A DNA stretch of 64,000 nt. Source: Ruegeria atlantica (GTDB taxonomy: Bacteria; Pseudomonadota; Alphaproteobacteria; Rhodobacterales; Rhodobacteraceae). The DNA lies in NCBI RefSeq assembly GCF_013032505.1, contig NZ_WQCG01000001.1, positions 434,001 through 498,000 on the forward strand, given 5' to 3'. A model generated the notes under the pieces. That model was not told the DNA's origin and ran no database searches. It saw only the letters and a list, made by a program, of their open reading frames with translations. This document shows, piece after piece, positions 19,576-29,384 of this stretch. Both the position numbers and the translations under genes were made by a program. Position 1 is the first letter of the stretch. The number at the start of each line of letters is the position of its first letter.

Positions 19576-20016
19576 TCAGGAAAGTTCTTTCTCCATCAGA
19601 ATGGTGTTCCCGCTCATCTCTTTCTCGCCCCAGCCCAAATGTAGGTACATGGACAATGTTCTCCGCATTGATTTATGCGTCCGCAGCCTGAGGATTGCGA
19701 CGCCCGAATCCTTGGCTTCCTGTTCAGCTATTGTGATCAACCGCCTCGCCAACCCTGCACCTTGTGCCTTTGGCGATACGGCGAGATTAAAGATCATCAT
19801 CGCAGAATCAACTTGGTCAAAAACAATGAACCCGACGATGCCCTCATCCATCGTGGCAACCCAAGCCTGATGCGCGGTGATATCGTCACCAACTCCGTCC
19901 GTAACGTCGGGCAGATCAGGAATATCGCGCATCGCATCTGAATAGGCCGCTGCAATGCAATCAGTGACGGCTTCGGTGTCAGCAGCACTGGCGCGGCGAA
20001 ACTCAATCTCGGACAT
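19576..20016 (-). CDS. GNAT family N-acetyltransferase
   Basis: 146 residues. The acetyl-CoA binding motif A is NLAVSPKAQGAGLARRLI, followed by LRLRTHKSMRRTLSMYLHLG and GEKEMSGNTILMEKEL typical of the C-terminal strands. The acyl acceptor cannot be told. ATG at 20016 follows AAAGG. It is divergent from guaA by 91 bp and upstream of the MttB-like gene (133 bp gap), possibly in the same transcript. Confidence 0.88.
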   Translation of the reverse strand: MSEIEFRRASAADTEAVTDCIAAAYSDAMRDIPDLPDVTDGVGDDITAHQAWVATMDEGIVGFIVFDQVDSAMMIFNLAVSPKAQGAGLARRLITIAEQEAKDSGVAILRLRTHKSMRRTLSMYLHLGWGEKEMSGNTILMEKELS

Positions 20017-20107
20017 CTCGCGGCCTTTCTGTTTAATCCTGAGGCACAATTGCACAAATGACGTCATAGCGCTTGCACATGCAAGGCTTGCAACCTAATA
20101 GCCAACC

Positions 20108-21667
20108 ATGACCCAAGACACCCATGACCGCCTTCTGATCATCGACTTCGGCAGCCAGGTTACGCAGCTTATTGCCCGCCGCCTGCGAGAGCTGAATGTC
20201 TATTGCGAAATCCACCCCTATCAGAACGTCACGATGGACTTCGTTCGGGAAATGGCCCCCAAAGCCGTGATATTCTCGGGCGGTCCGGACAGCGTGACGC
20301 GCGAGGGGTCGCCACGAGCACCGCAAGAGATCTTTGACTACGGCGTGCCGATCCTGGGTATCTGCTACGGCCAGCAAGTGATGATGCATCAACTGGGCGG
20401 CAAGGTTGAAAGCGGGCACGGCACGGCAGAGTTTGGGCGTGCATTTGTTACCCCGCAGGCAAAGCTGGATATTCTGGATGGTTGGTTTGCGGATGGCGAC
20501 GAGCAAGTCTGGATGAGCCACGGCGACCACGTCAGCGAAATCGCGCCCGGGTTTGACGTCTTTGGCACCTCTCCCAATGCGCCTTTCGCGATTACGGCGG
20601 ACAGCACGCGTCATTTCTATGCGGTTCAGTTCCACCCCGAGGTGCACCACACCCCCAAAGGCGCGAAGCTGTATGAGAACTTCGTCAAACTCGCCGGCTT
20701 CAAGGGTGATTGGACGATGGGCGCCTATCGCGAACAGATGATTGAAAAGATCCGCGAGCAGGTCGGCGATAAGAAAGTGATCTGCGGTCTGTCGGGCGGC
20801 GTCGACAGCTCGGTCGCGGCGATTCTGATTCACGAGGCGATCGGCGATCAGTTGACCTGTGTCTTCGTCGACCACGGGCTGCTGCGCAAGAACGAGGCCG
20901 AGGAAGTCGTCGGCATGTTCCGCGACAACTACAACATTCAACTGATCCATGCGGATGAAAGCGATCTGTTCCTGGGTGAGCTGGAAGGTCAAAGCGACCC
21001 GGAGACCAAGCGCAAGATCATCGGCAGGCTGTTCATCGACGTGTTCCAGAAACACGCTGACACAATCGACGGAGCCGAATTCCTCGCCCAAGGCACACTG
21101 TATCCGGACGTCATTGAATCGGTGTCCTTCTCGGGCGGCCCCTCGGTCACGATCAAGTCCCACCACAACGTCGGCGGCCTGCCGGAAAAGATGGGTCTGA
21201 AACTGGTTGAACCCCTACGCGAGCTATTCAAGGACGAGGTCCGCGCGCTGGGTCGCGAACTGGGCCTGCCGCAGAGCTTTATCGGCCGTCACCCCTTCCC
21301 GGGCCCCGGACTGGCGATTCGCTGCCCCGGTGAGATCACCCGTGAAAAGCTGGATATCCTGCGCGAAGCGGATGCAGTCTATATTGACCAGATTCGCAAG
21401 CACGGTCTGTATGATGACATCTGGCAAGCCTTTGTTGCCATCCTGCCTGTGCGCACTGTTGGCGTCATGGGCGACGGGCGCACGTATGACTACGCCTGCG
21501 CGCTGCGCGCCGTGACGTCTGTGGATGGCATGACCGCCGACTATTATCCGTTCAGCCATGAATTTCTTGGCGAAACGGCCACACGCATCATCAACGAAGT
21601 CAAAGGCATCAACAGATGTACTTATGACATCACATCAAAACCACCCGGAACCATCGAGTGGGAATGA
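20108..21667 (+). CDS. guaA: GMP synthase (glutamine-hydrolysing)
   Basis: 519 residues. N-terminal class I glutamine amidotransferase with nucleophile Cys86 in GICYGQQ and His in [12 protein letters not shown] pyrophosphatase domain with P-loop [13 protein letters not shown]-terminal dimerisation domain ending KPPGTIEWE, the canonical terminus. It converts XMP to GMP. A strong terminator follows at once. Confidence 0.98.
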   Translation: MTQDTHDRLLIIDFGSQVTQLIARRLRELNVYCEIHPYQNVTMDFVREMAPKAVIFSGGPDSVTREGSPRAPQEIFDYGVPILGICYGQQVMMHQLGGKVESGHGTAEFGRAFVTPQAKLDILDGWFADGDEQVWMSHGDHVSEIAPGFDVFGTSPNAPFAITADSTRHFYAVQFHPEVHHTPKGAKLYENFVKLAGFKGDWTMGAYREQMIEKIREQVGDKKVICGLSGGVDSSVAAILIHEAIGDQLTCVFVDHGLLRKNEAEEVVGMFRDNYNIQLIHADESDLFLGELEGQSDPETKRKIIGRLFIDVFQKHADTIDGAEFLAQGTLYPDVIESVSFSGGPSVTIKSHHNVGGLPEKMGLKLVEPLRELFKDEVRALGRELGLPQSFIGRHPFPGPGLAIRCPGEITREKLDILREADAVYIDQIRKHGLYDDIWQAFVAILPVRTVGVMGDGRTYDYACALRAVTSVDGMTADYYPFSHEFLGETATRIINEVKGINRCTYDITSKPPGTIEWE

Positions 21668-21670
21668 CAA

Positions 21671-21700
21671 AAAAAGCCGGGCTTTGTCCCGGCTTTTTTT
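21671..21700 (+). terminator. Rho-independent terminator of guaA
   Basis: AAAAAGCCGGG-CTTTGT-CCCGGCTTTTTTT: an 11-bp perfect stem followed by seven T's, four bases past the guaA stop. Confidence 0.95.
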
Positions 21701-21767
21701 GTGTTTCAAGCGTACCAAAGTTCTATATTTATCAATTTGATACAGCGAGAGGTCTGCAGGCACCGAA

Positions 21768-22673
21768 ATGGACAACGCCAAACCACAGATTGGCAAAGCT
21801 GCGCTCTGGATGACCGGGGCGATTGCCTCTTTCTCGTCCATGGCAATCGCAGGCCGCGAACTAAGCGTGACGCATGATACTTTCGAGATCATGTTCTACC
21901 GCAGCCTCGTGGGAATCTGCGTTGTCGCTTTGATTCTGACCCTGACGCGAAAGTGGCATCAGGTGTCGACCGAACGGATTGGTCTTCATGGGATCCGGAA
22001 TGTGCTACATTTTACAGGGCAGAACCTGTGGTTCTACGCGGTTGGCGTTATTCCTTTGGCACAGGTTTTTGCGCTGGAATTCACGCAGCCCATATGGGTC
22101 ATCCTGCTGTCTCCGCTTTTATTGAAAGAGCGCCTGACGACTGTTCGCATGATGTCCGCATTAATCGGTTTTGCAGGAATTCTGCTGGTTGCGCGCCCGG
22201 GCGCTGTACCGCTTAATGCCGGTGTCGCGACCGCCGCTCTTTCTGCTATTTTCTTTGCCTTAACAACGATATCGACAAAGTCCCTCACCCGCTTTGCCAG
22301 CATAGGGTGCATCATGTTCTGGCTGACGGTTATGCAAGCTGCGCTAGGGTTAATCGCGTCCGGCATCGACGGTCAGATTACTTTGCCCTCGGCTAGCACG
22401 GCGCCGTTTCTGCTGTTGGTGGGTTTGGCCGGACTTCTGGCGCATTACTGCATTACAAATGCGCTGGCGATTGCCCCGGCAACGGTAGTGGTACCATTTG
22501 ACTTTGCCCGCCTGCCCACAATCGCAGTCGTCGGCATGGTTTTGTATCACGAACCACTGGATCACTGGACCTTGTTGGGCGCGGGCGTAATCTTTTGCGG
22601 CATCTTTTTGAACGTTCACGCCGAGAATCGTAACAGTTTGGCAACACTCCCACGGGACACTCAACTCAAGTAA
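21768..22673 (+). CDS. EamA-family (DMT) transporter
   Basis: 301 residues, ten predicted transmembrane helices in two EamA repeats (GIRNVLHFTGQNLWFYAVGV in the first, ALAIAPATVVVPFDFARLP in the second). Drug/metabolite transporters of this type export small metabolites or amino acids; the substrate is unknown. It follows the guaA terminator and has its own promoter region of about 65 bp. Confidence 0.87.
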   Translation: MDNAKPQIGKAALWMTGAIASFSSMAIAGRELSVTHDTFEIMFYRSLVGICVVALILTLTRKWHQVSTERIGLHGIRNVLHFTGQNLWFYAVGVIPLAQVFALEFTQPIWVILLSPLLLKERLTTVRMMSALIGFAGILLVARPGAVPLNAGVATAALSAIFFALTTISTKSLTRFASIGCIMFWLTVMQAALGLIASGIDGQITLPSASTAPFLLLVGLAGLLAHYCITNALAIAPATVVVPFDFARLPTIAVVGMVLYHEPLDHWTLLGAGVIFCGIFLNVHAENRNSLATLPRDTQLK

Positions 22674-22795
22674 CGCACGGTCACCAGTTGACGATAAAGT
22701 AAACCTTAAGAAAGTATCGAGCACCACAATGCAGGTCGGTCCCGCACCACACATTCACAGGCACTGACCTTCAGGAGACCTAGAGGGAGGAACTA

Positions 22796-23923
22796 ATGAA
22801 AAAAGCGCTTCTACAGGCGTGCGCGGTATGCGTTGGCGCGACTGGGGCTTACGCTGGCGGACTTGATCGTAGCGGTCAGGGCGTCAACATTCTGTTTGAG
22901 GAAGGCTCTGTCGTACAGTTCCGTTTGGGGTATGCAAACCCTGACGTGAGCGGCGAGCAGAATGGCGTCGATTCCGGAAACATCGCCAATAGTTTCTGGA
23001 CGCCACATCTGGCGTACAAACATTCGTTTACCGACCAACTGGATTTCGCGATCATCTACGACGAACCCTACGGCGCAGATGTCGAATATCCATCGAACTA
23101 TCCTTTGTCGCAGAACCCATTGGCCGGTTTTGGTGGTCGCACAGACGTATTGCGCGCAAAGGCGGATGTTGACGCAATCACCGCCCTGGTACGCTATAAA
23201 TTCGATGGAGGCTTCAGCGCCATCGGTGGTATCCGCGCTCAGCGGGCCAAAGCAACCGTGGCTGTACCGGTCGTTGCCGGGTACGAATTCGAGTCCGGCT
23301 CTGAGGTTGATTTCGGTTACGTCGTCGGTGTCGCGTGGGAACGCCCGGACATCGCGGCACGTGTCGCACTGACCTACAATTCGAAAATCACACATGATTT
23401 CGACTCGACAGAGTCCATTAACCGGAGACCACCGCCCGTCCCTGCACCGCTCGTGACGTCGGAAACCGAAACAGAAGTTGTGACTCCTCAATCGGTGAAT
23501 CTGGACTTCCAGACCGGTGTCGCGCCTAAAACGCTGCTGTTTGGATCGATCCGCTGGGTTGACTGGCCGCAGACAGTTCTGGCACCGCCGGTTTATACCG
23601 CCGCTGCACAACAGAACCTGGTTGACTACGCGGACGACACGTTCACGTACACTCTTGGTCTTGGCTACAAGTTCACCGAAGAGTTTTCTGGCGCAATTTC
23701 TGCGGGCTATGAAACGTCCTCGGGTTCTGCAGTCTCCAACCTCGGCCCAACCGACGGGTTCTGGAGCCTTGGCGTAGGCGGTACATACACGTTTGAGCAG
23801 GCGCAGATTTCGGGTGGCATCCGCTACACCGACATCGGAGATGCGACCACCACCACAGGTGGCCAATTCTCGGGCAACTCGGCGTGGAGTGTCGGTCTGC
23901 AGCTCACTTATACGCTGAACTGA
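22796..23923 (+). CDS. FadL/TodX-type outer membrane transport protein (OMPP1 family)
   Basis: 375 residues. Signal peptide KKALLQACAVCVGATGAYAG followed by GLDRSGQGVNILFEEGSVVQ, the N-terminal hatch-region pattern of FadL-like proteins, then alternating beta strands ending SAWSVGLQLTYTLN, a typical outer-membrane C-terminus although the last residue is Asn rather than Phe. These channels let hydrophobic compounds across the outer membrane. GGGAGGAACTA precedes the ATG, and a terminator follows. Shorter than E. coli FadL (about 420 residues). Confidence 0.85.
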   Translation: MKKALLQACAVCVGATGAYAGGLDRSGQGVNILFEEGSVVQFRLGYANPDVSGEQNGVDSGNIANSFWTPHLAYKHSFTDQLDFAIIYDEPYGADVEYPSNYPLSQNPLAGFGGRTDVLRAKADVDAITALVRYKFDGGFSAIGGIRAQRAKATVAVPVVAGYEFESGSEVDFGYVVGVAWERPDIAARVALTYNSKITHDFDSTESINRRPPPVPAPLVTSETETEVVTPQSVNLDFQTGVAPKTLLFGSIRWVDWPQTVLAPPVYTAAAQQNLVDYADDTFTYTLGLGYKFTEEFSGAISAGYETSSGSAVSNLGPTDGFWSLGVGGTYTFEQAQISGGIRYTDIGDATTTTGGQFSGNSAWSVGLQLTYTLN

Positions 23924-23944
23924 TCCTCTTAGGGATATCCAAAC

Positions 23945-23973
23945 CAAAGCCCCGCCATTTTTGGCGGGGTTTT
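23945..23973 (+). terminator. Rho-independent terminator after the FadL-like gene
   Basis: CCCCGCCA-TTTT-TGGCGGGG followed by TTTTT; 8-bp perfect stem, 25 bases past the stop codon. Confidence 0.93.
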
Positions 23974-24025
23974 TCTTTGCTCAATTTTCCTGTCGAACAA
24001 CGCCTTTGGGAATGCAAGAAGGGCC

Positions 24026-24919
24026 ATGGAACCTCAAAAACATCTCTCACCAATGGCTTGGACCGAACTTTTACCCTGGGAAAATCTGGGGCGCATCCTT
24101 TATCAAAATCCGAGTTGCCCCGGACGCGATCCCGGTCATGACTTCGGTTCTGCATCGTGTTTGCTGGGCGATGCTGGCGCTGTGGATCGTAGTTTGGGTC
24201 AAAAAGCTGAGCGTTCCAACCAGTCCGCGCGTCTGGAGCGCGTTTCTGAAGGTGGGATTGTTAAATAATGCAATCCCACTTCACGTATGGCTTGGGGGCA
24301 GCTCTATATCGAGACCGGTCTGACATCGATCTTGAATGCCGCAACCGCCATTTTTGGCGTTCTGATCGCCGCCATCTTTTTCAAGGATGAACGGCCGACC
24401 CTCGCGCGCGGTGTGGGTGTCGGTCTGGGTTTTCTGGGCGTTGCAATTGCAATTGGACTTACGAATTTCGCAACCTTCGACCCTCAAAGCGTCGCTCAGC
24501 TGGCCGTTATCACCGCCACTGTTTCATACGCCTTCGCGGGTGCATGGGCTAGAATACAGTTGTCAGGACTGTCCCCCATTGTTGCGGCCGCTGGCATGCT
24601 GATTGGTTCGACCAATCTGATTTTGCCTGTTTCGCTGACAATCGGCGCGCTCCCTCCTTTGAACCTGCCAGCGATCACATGGGTGGCGATTGCTTAATAC
24701 GCCCTGATCGCGACCGCCGGGGCGTATTTGCTTTACTACCGCGTTCTTGCGATGGCGGGTGCTGGAAACTTGATGTTGGTGCCGCTTGTCATTCCGCCCG
24801 TGGCCAACGTACTGGGCACTGTGATACGCGACGAAGCCTTACCATCGCAGGCCTTTCTGGGATTTGCAGTGCTGGCGGTCGGACTACTGATTCTGAACTG
24901 GTCCCGCTCACGTGATTGA
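24026..24919 (+). pseudogene. Decayed EamA-family (DMT) transporter
   Basis: Reading from ATG 24026 gives MEPQKHLSPMAWTELL, then homology continues in another frame from about 24075 (GKIWGASFIKIRVAPDAIP through VGLLNNAIPLHV), returns to the first frame at about 24285 (MAWGQLYIETGLTSILNAAT), and is broken again by an in-frame TAA at 24695-24697 before YALIATAGAYLLYYRVLAM and a C-terminus ending NWSRSRD. Two compensating frameshifts and one nonsense codon (TTA to TAA is the simplest change) mark a dead gene. Joined, the pieces give a full-length ten-helix EamA transporter. The intact EamA gene at 21768 is not obviously its close copy. Confidence 0.88.
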
Positions 24920-24968
24920 CGCCGCCCCCTGCCCGTTTTAGCTAGGTCAGAAAAAGGGACAGCGGACA

Positions 24969-25841
24969 ATGATCTACAGCTCGGCAATGGACTGGCGCGA
25001 AGCGGCCCGGAAAAAAGTGCTGTTCTTCGGCATGTCGGGGCTGGGCAAGACCTATGTGTCAAACGTTCTACGCGACTCCGGAGACTGGTTTCACTACTCG
25101 ATCGATTACCGCATCGGCACCCGATACATGGGTGAATACATCATCGACAATGCCAAGGCTGAGGCGATGAAGGTGCCTTTCCTGCGCGACCTCCTGCTGT
25201 CGGATTCGATCTATATCGGCTCGAACATCTCATTCGAAAATCTGACGCCGGTCGCCACCTATCTGGGCAAACCGGGCAACCCCGAACTGGGCGGGCTTGA
25301 ACTGACGGAATATCGACGGCGGCAAGAGCAGTTTCGCCTGGCTGAAATCCACGCTCTGCTGGATACCGAGTATTTCATCGACCGCGCCAAACGCCTTTAT
25401 CAGTATCCAAACTTCATTTGCGATACCGGTGGGTCTATCTGCGAGTGGGTCGATCCTGAGGACCCTGCAGATCACGTCCTGTCCGAGCTGTCCCGGCAAA
25501 CCCTTATGATCTGGATTAAAGGCGATGAAGATCACACAGCCGAACTGATCCGCCGTTTCGACAAGGCACCAAAGCCGATGTCTTATCAGCCCGAGTTTCT
25601 GACCCGGGTGTGGGACGAATACCTCGCCGAACATGGTTATGCGCCCGAAGACGTCGACCCGGACGCCTTTATCCGCTGGACCTATGCCCGCGCATTGGCG
25701 CACCGCCAGCCGCGCTATCAGGCCATGGCGGACAATTGGGGTGTCGCGGTCACTGCTGACGACATGAACAAGGTCCGCGATGCCGGTGATTTCGATGAGT
25801 TGATCGAACGCACCCTTGAGACCCGGGCAAACCGGGCTTAA
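24969..25841 (+). CDS. P-loop NTPase of unknown function
   Basis: 290 residues. Walker A FFGMSGLGKTYVSNVL at 19-34, then HYSIDYRIGTRYMGEYI, which resembles the substrate-facing part of small-molecule kinases; FICDTGGSICEWVDPEDP may hold the Walker B region. No second recognised domain. I know similar proteins only as hypothetical ATPases in Rhodobacterales. AGGGA lies nine bases before the ATG. It is 39 bp upstream of metA on the same strand, so the two may share a transcript. Confidence 0.75.
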   Translation: MIYSSAMDWREAARKKVLFFGMSGLGKTYVSNVLRDSGDWFHYSIDYRIGTRYMGEYIIDNAKAEAMKVPFLRDLLLSDSIYIGSNISFENLTPVATYLGKPGNPELGGLELTEYRRRQEQFRLAEIHALLDTEYFIDRAKRLYQYPNFICDTGGSICEWVDPEDPADHVLSELSRQTLMIWIKGDEDHTAELIRRFDKAPKPMSYQPEFLTRVWDEYLAEHGYAPEDVDPDAFIRWTYARALAHRQPRYQAMADNWGVAVTADDMNKVRDAGDFDELIERTLETRANRA

Positions 25842-25880
25842 TTACCGCCTCTACACAATAACTCCAAAGGCTTGCACCTG

Positions 25881-26798
25881 ATGCCGATCAAGATCCCTTC
25901 CGACCTACCTGCTTACGACGTTCTCACCAAAGAGGGCGTCATGGTCATGGCAGCGGATCAGGCGATGCGTCAGGACATCCGTCCTTTGCGGATCGGGTTG
26001 TTGAATCTGATGCCCAAGAAGATTCAGACTGAAAACCAGTTTGCGCGTCTGATTGGTGCGACTCCGCTGCAGATCGACCTGTCGCTTATCCGCATGACGG
26101 AACATCGCACGAAGAACACCGCCGCCGATCATATGGCCGAGTTCTATCAACCCTTCCAAGAGGTGAAGGATCAGAAGTTCGACGGCCTGATCATCACCGG
26201 CGCGCCGATCGAACATTTGGAATTCGATGACGTCACCTATTGGGACGAAATGACCGAAGTCTTTGAGTGGACGCAGACAAATGTGCATTCCACCTTTGGT
26301 GTCTGCTGGGGCGGGATGGCGATGATCAACCATTTCCACGGCGTTCGAAAGCACATGCTGGACGCCAAGGCCTTTGGTTGTTTCCGACATCAGAACCTGG
26401 TCCCTGCATCCCCGTTTTTACGCGGCTTTTCAGACGATTGCGTCATACCGGTCAGCCGGTGGACGGAAATGAAACAAACTGAGATCAACGACGCACCCGG
26501 TCTGACGACGCTTCTGGGCAGCGAAGAGGTTGGTCCTTGTTTGGTCGAAGACCGCGCGCATCGCGCGATCTATATCTTCAACCATTTCGAATATGACAGC
26601 GATACGTTGAAGCAGGAATATGACCGCGATGTCTCGAACGGGACCCCCATCAACGTGCCGATGAATTATTATCCAGACGATGATCCGTCGCAGCCGCCAC
26701 AGAACCGGTGGCGCAGCCACGCGCATCTGCTTTATGGCAACTGGATCAATGAGATTTACCAGTCCACCCCGTTCAACATGGAAAACATTGGTCATTAA
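25881..26798 (+). CDS. metA: Homoserine O-acyltransferase MetA (predicted acetyl-CoA specific)
   Basis: 305 residues. Activates homoserine for methionine synthesis. The nucleophile is Cys142 in FGVCWGGM; the conserved His-Glu pair is in [12 protein letters not shown]. Residue 111, in ITGAPIE, is glutamate. In published work on this family, Glu111 goes with acetyl-CoA use and Gly111 with succinyl-CoA use, so this is predicted to be an acetyltransferase despite the common 'succinyltransferase' label. ATG 25881 begins the family's MPIKIP sequence. The leader is only 39 bp and no riboswitch is evident. Confidence 0.93.
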   Translation: MPIKIPSDLPAYDVLTKEGVMVMAADQAMRQDIRPLRIGLLNLMPKKIQTENQFARLIGATPLQIDLSLIRMTEHRTKNTAADHMAEFYQPFQEVKDQKFDGLIITGAPIEHLEFDDVTYWDEMTEVFEWTQTNVHSTFGVCWGGMAMINHFHGVRKHMLDAKAFGCFRHQNLVPASPFLRGFSDDCVIPVSRWTEMKQTEINDAPGLTTLLGSEEVGPCLVEDRAHRAIYIFNHFEYDSDTLKQEYDRDVSNGTPINVPMNYYPDDDPSQPPQNRWRSHAHLLYGNWINEIYQSTPFNMENIGH

Positions 26799-27741
26799 AG
26801 CTCTCATATTCCTTGGCCTCGTCTTATCGGGCCTGACCCTGCTGGCCTTCTGGCGCGCAGCTCACAACGAAGCGGCGGCCGAGGCCAACTTCCCCCCTGA
26901 GGGTGAATTGGTCATGGTTGACGGGGTCGCCGTACATGCGGTGGTCATGGGCGAAGGTCCCGATGTGGTTCTGATCCACGGGTCCAGCGGCAACACCCGC
27001 GACATGACGTTTGCCCTTGCGCCAATTCTGGCCAAAAACTTCCGTGTGATCGTGTTCGACCGCCCCGGACTGGGCTATAGTGACAGCTTCAACCCAAACG
27101 GCGAAACCATTGAGGAACAAGCGCTAATCCTGCAAAAGGCTGCAGCCCAACTAGGGGCCGATAGACCCATTGTTGCGGGACAAAGCTATGGCGGGTCCGT
27201 GTCGCTGGCTTGGGCCGTCACGCGGCCCGAAAACATATCCGCCCTTGTCCTGATCGCACCAGCTGCAATCCCGTGGGAGACGCCGCTGGATGGCTTCAAC
27301 AAGCTTGCGTCAACCCCGGCAGGCAACACTCTTGCCCTGCCCCTGATCACCGCGTTTGTCCCCGAATGGTACGTGGAAAAAGCGTTAGACAAGGTCTTTG
27401 CCCCTCAGGTTGCGCCGGAAGGATATTCACAGCACTTCGGCCCCGGCCTGACGATGCGGCGTGCTTCGATGCACGCCAATGCCAAGCAGCGAGCAAACCT
27501 GCTGGACGAAGTGCGCGCGCTGCAGCCCCGTTACGGCGAGATTTCTGTGCCGACAGAAGTCGTTCATGGAACGGCTGATACAACTGTCAGTTTCGCATGG
27601 CACGCCGAACAGCTGATTGACCAGATCCCCAATGCCGAGCTAATCGAACTTCCAGGGATTGGTCACATGCCACAGGTCGTGGCCGCACCCGAAGTTGCAT
27701 CAGCAATCGACCGCGCTGCTGAGCGTGCAGGTTTGCGTTAA
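26788..27741 (+). CDS. Alpha/beta hydrolase with N-terminal membrane anchor
   Basis: About 317 residues from TTG 26788, which overlaps the end of metA by 11 bases. From there [20 protein letters not shown] is an uncleaved anchor or signal. The hydrolase core shows the oxyanion loop [14 protein letters not shown], the nucleophile elbow [14 protein letters not shown] (Ser), and the catalytic His in [11 protein letters not shown]. An aspartate in [10 protein letters not shown] completes the triad. Substrate unknown. The start is uncertain: no ATG lies near, and upstream in-frame ATGs fall inside metA. Confidence 0.8.
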   Translation: MVIKALIFLGLVLSGLTLLAFWRAAHNEAAAEANFPPEGELVMVDGVAVHAVVMGEGPDVVLIHGSSGNTRDMTFALAPILAKNFRVIVFDRPGLGYSDSFNPNGETIEEQALILQKAAAQLGADRPIVAGQSYGGSVSLAWAVTRPENISALVLIAPAAIPWETPLDGFNKLASTPAGNTLALPLITAFVPEWYVEKALDKVFAPQVAPEGYSQHFGPGLTMRRASMHANAKQRANLLDEVRALQPRYGEISVPTEVVHGTADTTVSFAWHAEQLIDQIPNAELIELPGIGHMPQVVAAPEVASAIDRAAERAGLR

Positions 27742-27790
27742 ACCGCCAGCTAATCCATAGTAGGATATGGATTTTATGGCGAGGTAGCGT

Positions 27791-28660
27791 ATGGCACGTT
27801 CGGACAAAGGTTCCATTGAGAAATACTTCCGCAAGGAAGCCCCGAAAGACGTGCGGTCGGCCATTGAAAAAGCTAAGAAAGACGACATCCTGAACCCGAC
27901 CTATCCTTACGAAGAACGCATGAAGCGTAAGGATTACGACAAAGAGATGGAATTGCTCCAGATCGAGCTGGTCAAAATGCAATCCTGGGTCAAGGAAACA
28001 AACCAACGCATCGCGATCATTTTCGAAGGCCGCGATGCTGCGGGTAAAGGCGGTACCATTAAACGCTTTCGCGAGAACCTCAATCCGCGCGGTGCCCGCA
28101 ACGTGGCGCTGAGCAAACCCTCTGATACCGAACGCAGCCAGTGGTATTTTCAGCGTTACATACAACACCTGCCTGCGGCCGGAGAAATCGTGTTCTTCGA
28201 CCGTAGCTGGTACAACCGCGGGGTGGTTGAAAATGTCTTTGGCTTTTGCGAACCCGAAGAACGCGAGCGGTTTTTCCGACAGGTTCTGCCGCTGGAAACA
28301 GGGTTGGTAAACGACGGGATTCAACTGTTCAAGTTCTGGCTAAACGTTGGACGCGCGGAACAGTTGAACCGGTTCTTGTCACGTGAGACTGACCCGCTAA
28401 AACAATGGAAACTCAGCCCAATCGACGTTGCAGGGCTCAGCAAATGGGACGAATATACGCAGTCGATCTCAGAGACTCTGACCCGCAGCCACACAGATCA
28501 TTGCCCTTGGACCATTGTTCGGTCAGATGACAAGAAACGCGCCCGAATTGCGGCCATTCGAACCGTTCTGAACGCGCTGGACTACGATGAGAAAAACAAA
28601 AAAGCTATCGGCAAGATCGACCCCCTGATCTGCGGCGGGCCCGAGGTTTGGGACGCGTGA
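27791..28660 (+). CDS. ppk2: Polyphosphate kinase 2
   Basis: 289 residues, single PPK2 domain. Walker A is [10 protein letters not shown] at 80-89, Walker B is [11 protein letters not shown] and the lid module follows with [17 protein letters not shown]2 uses polyphosphate to phosphorylate nucleoside mono- or diphosphates. Length and motifs fit the class I (NDP) group, but class cannot be fixed without alignment. Single gene; the next coding region starts about 100 bp later. Confidence 0.93.
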   Translation: MARSDKGSIEKYFRKEAPKDVRSAIEKAKKDDILNPTYPYEERMKRKDYDKEMELLQIELVKMQSWVKETNQRIAIIFEGRDAAGKGGTIKRFRENLNPRGARNVALSKPSDTERSQWYFQRYIQHLPAAGEIVFFDRSWYNRGVVENVFGFCEPEERERFFRQVLPLETGLVNDGIQLFKFWLNVGRAEQLNRFLSRETDPLKQWKLSPIDVAGLSKWDEYTQSISETLTRSHTDHCPWTIVRSDDKKRARIAAIRTVLNALDYDEKNKKAIGKIDPLICGGPEVWDA

Positions 28661-28763
28661 TGACAATTTCGCGCTCTATCGCCGGCAAGTGTTGGACGAA
28701 CCGGTATGCGTGGATTATGTCTTGGTTCCCCAAGGCTTAAACAAAAAGGCTCGTGACACAGGC

Positions 28764-29378
28764 ATGGCGAAACGCGGGTATCACCACGGCAATCTCAAGC
28801 AAGCCCTGATCGAGGCCGCCCTGTCGCTTGTCGAAGAAAAGGGCCCGACCGGCTTTACTCTGTCCGAGGCCGCAAAAACTGCAGGCGTAACACCGGCCGC
28901 GGTTTATAGGCATTTTCAAGGGCGCGAGGATCTGATCGCCGAGGCGGCGCGTCAGGGGTTCGAAATGTTCGCGGACCTAATGCAATACGCTTATGACACG
29001 GGCCAACCCTCGGCTCTAGCTGCTTTTGAGGCGACGGGTCGGGCTTATCTGGCTTTTGCCCGCAAACACCCTGGCCACTACATCGCCATGTTTGAAAGCG
29101 GGATATCCGTAAACCGAACGCCCGAATTGGCTCTGGCTGCGAACAGGGCCAAAAGCGTGCTGGAAAAGGCAGCTGGTGATCTTTCCCAGCATATCCCGCC
29201 GGAAAAGCGACCTCCGGCGTCGATGTTTAGTGCCCATATCTGGGCCATGAGCCACGGCGTTGTTGAGCTTTATGCACGCAACACTGGTGCAAGTTCACCA
29301 TTCCCGCCAGAGGATCTACTGGAAAGCGGAATCGGTATTTATTTGCGGGGCTTGGGACTGGTGCCGCAGGACGACTGA
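28764..29378 (+). CDS. TetR/AcrR family transcriptional regulator
   Basis: 204 residues. HTH at about 10-55: HGNLKQALIEAALSLVEEKG then TLSEAAKTAGVTPAAVYRHF. The C-terminal ligand domain is of the WHG type (FSAHIWAMSHGVVELYARN). ATG 28764 begins the family's MAKRGYHHGNLK sequence; ribosome binding site weak. Target unknown; it faces the cyclase gene, ending six bases from it. Confidence 0.88.
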   Translation: MAKRGYHHGNLKQALIEAALSLVEEKGPTGFTLSEAAKTAGVTPAAVYRHFQGREDLIAEAARQGFEMFADLMQYAYDTGQPSALAAFEATGRAYLAFARKHPGHYIAMFESGISVNRTPELALAANRAKSVLEKAAGDLSQHIPPEKRPPASMFSAHIWAMSHGVVELYARNTGASSPFPPEDLLESGIGIYLRGLGLVPQDD

Positions 29379-29384
29379 ACGCAG

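Noticed and set aside
20033..21166. 377-codon minus-strand frame opposite guaA
   Set aside because: guaA is certain here; the opposite frame has no homology.
22811..23947. 378-codon minus-strand frame opposite the FadL-like gene
   Set aside because: The plus strand has a signal peptide, good ribosome binding site and terminator; the opposite frame is Cys/Arg-rich with none of these.
25842..25880. SAM-II/SAM-V riboswitch in front of metA
   Set aside because: The leader is only 39 bases and lacks the conserved pseudoknot core sequences.
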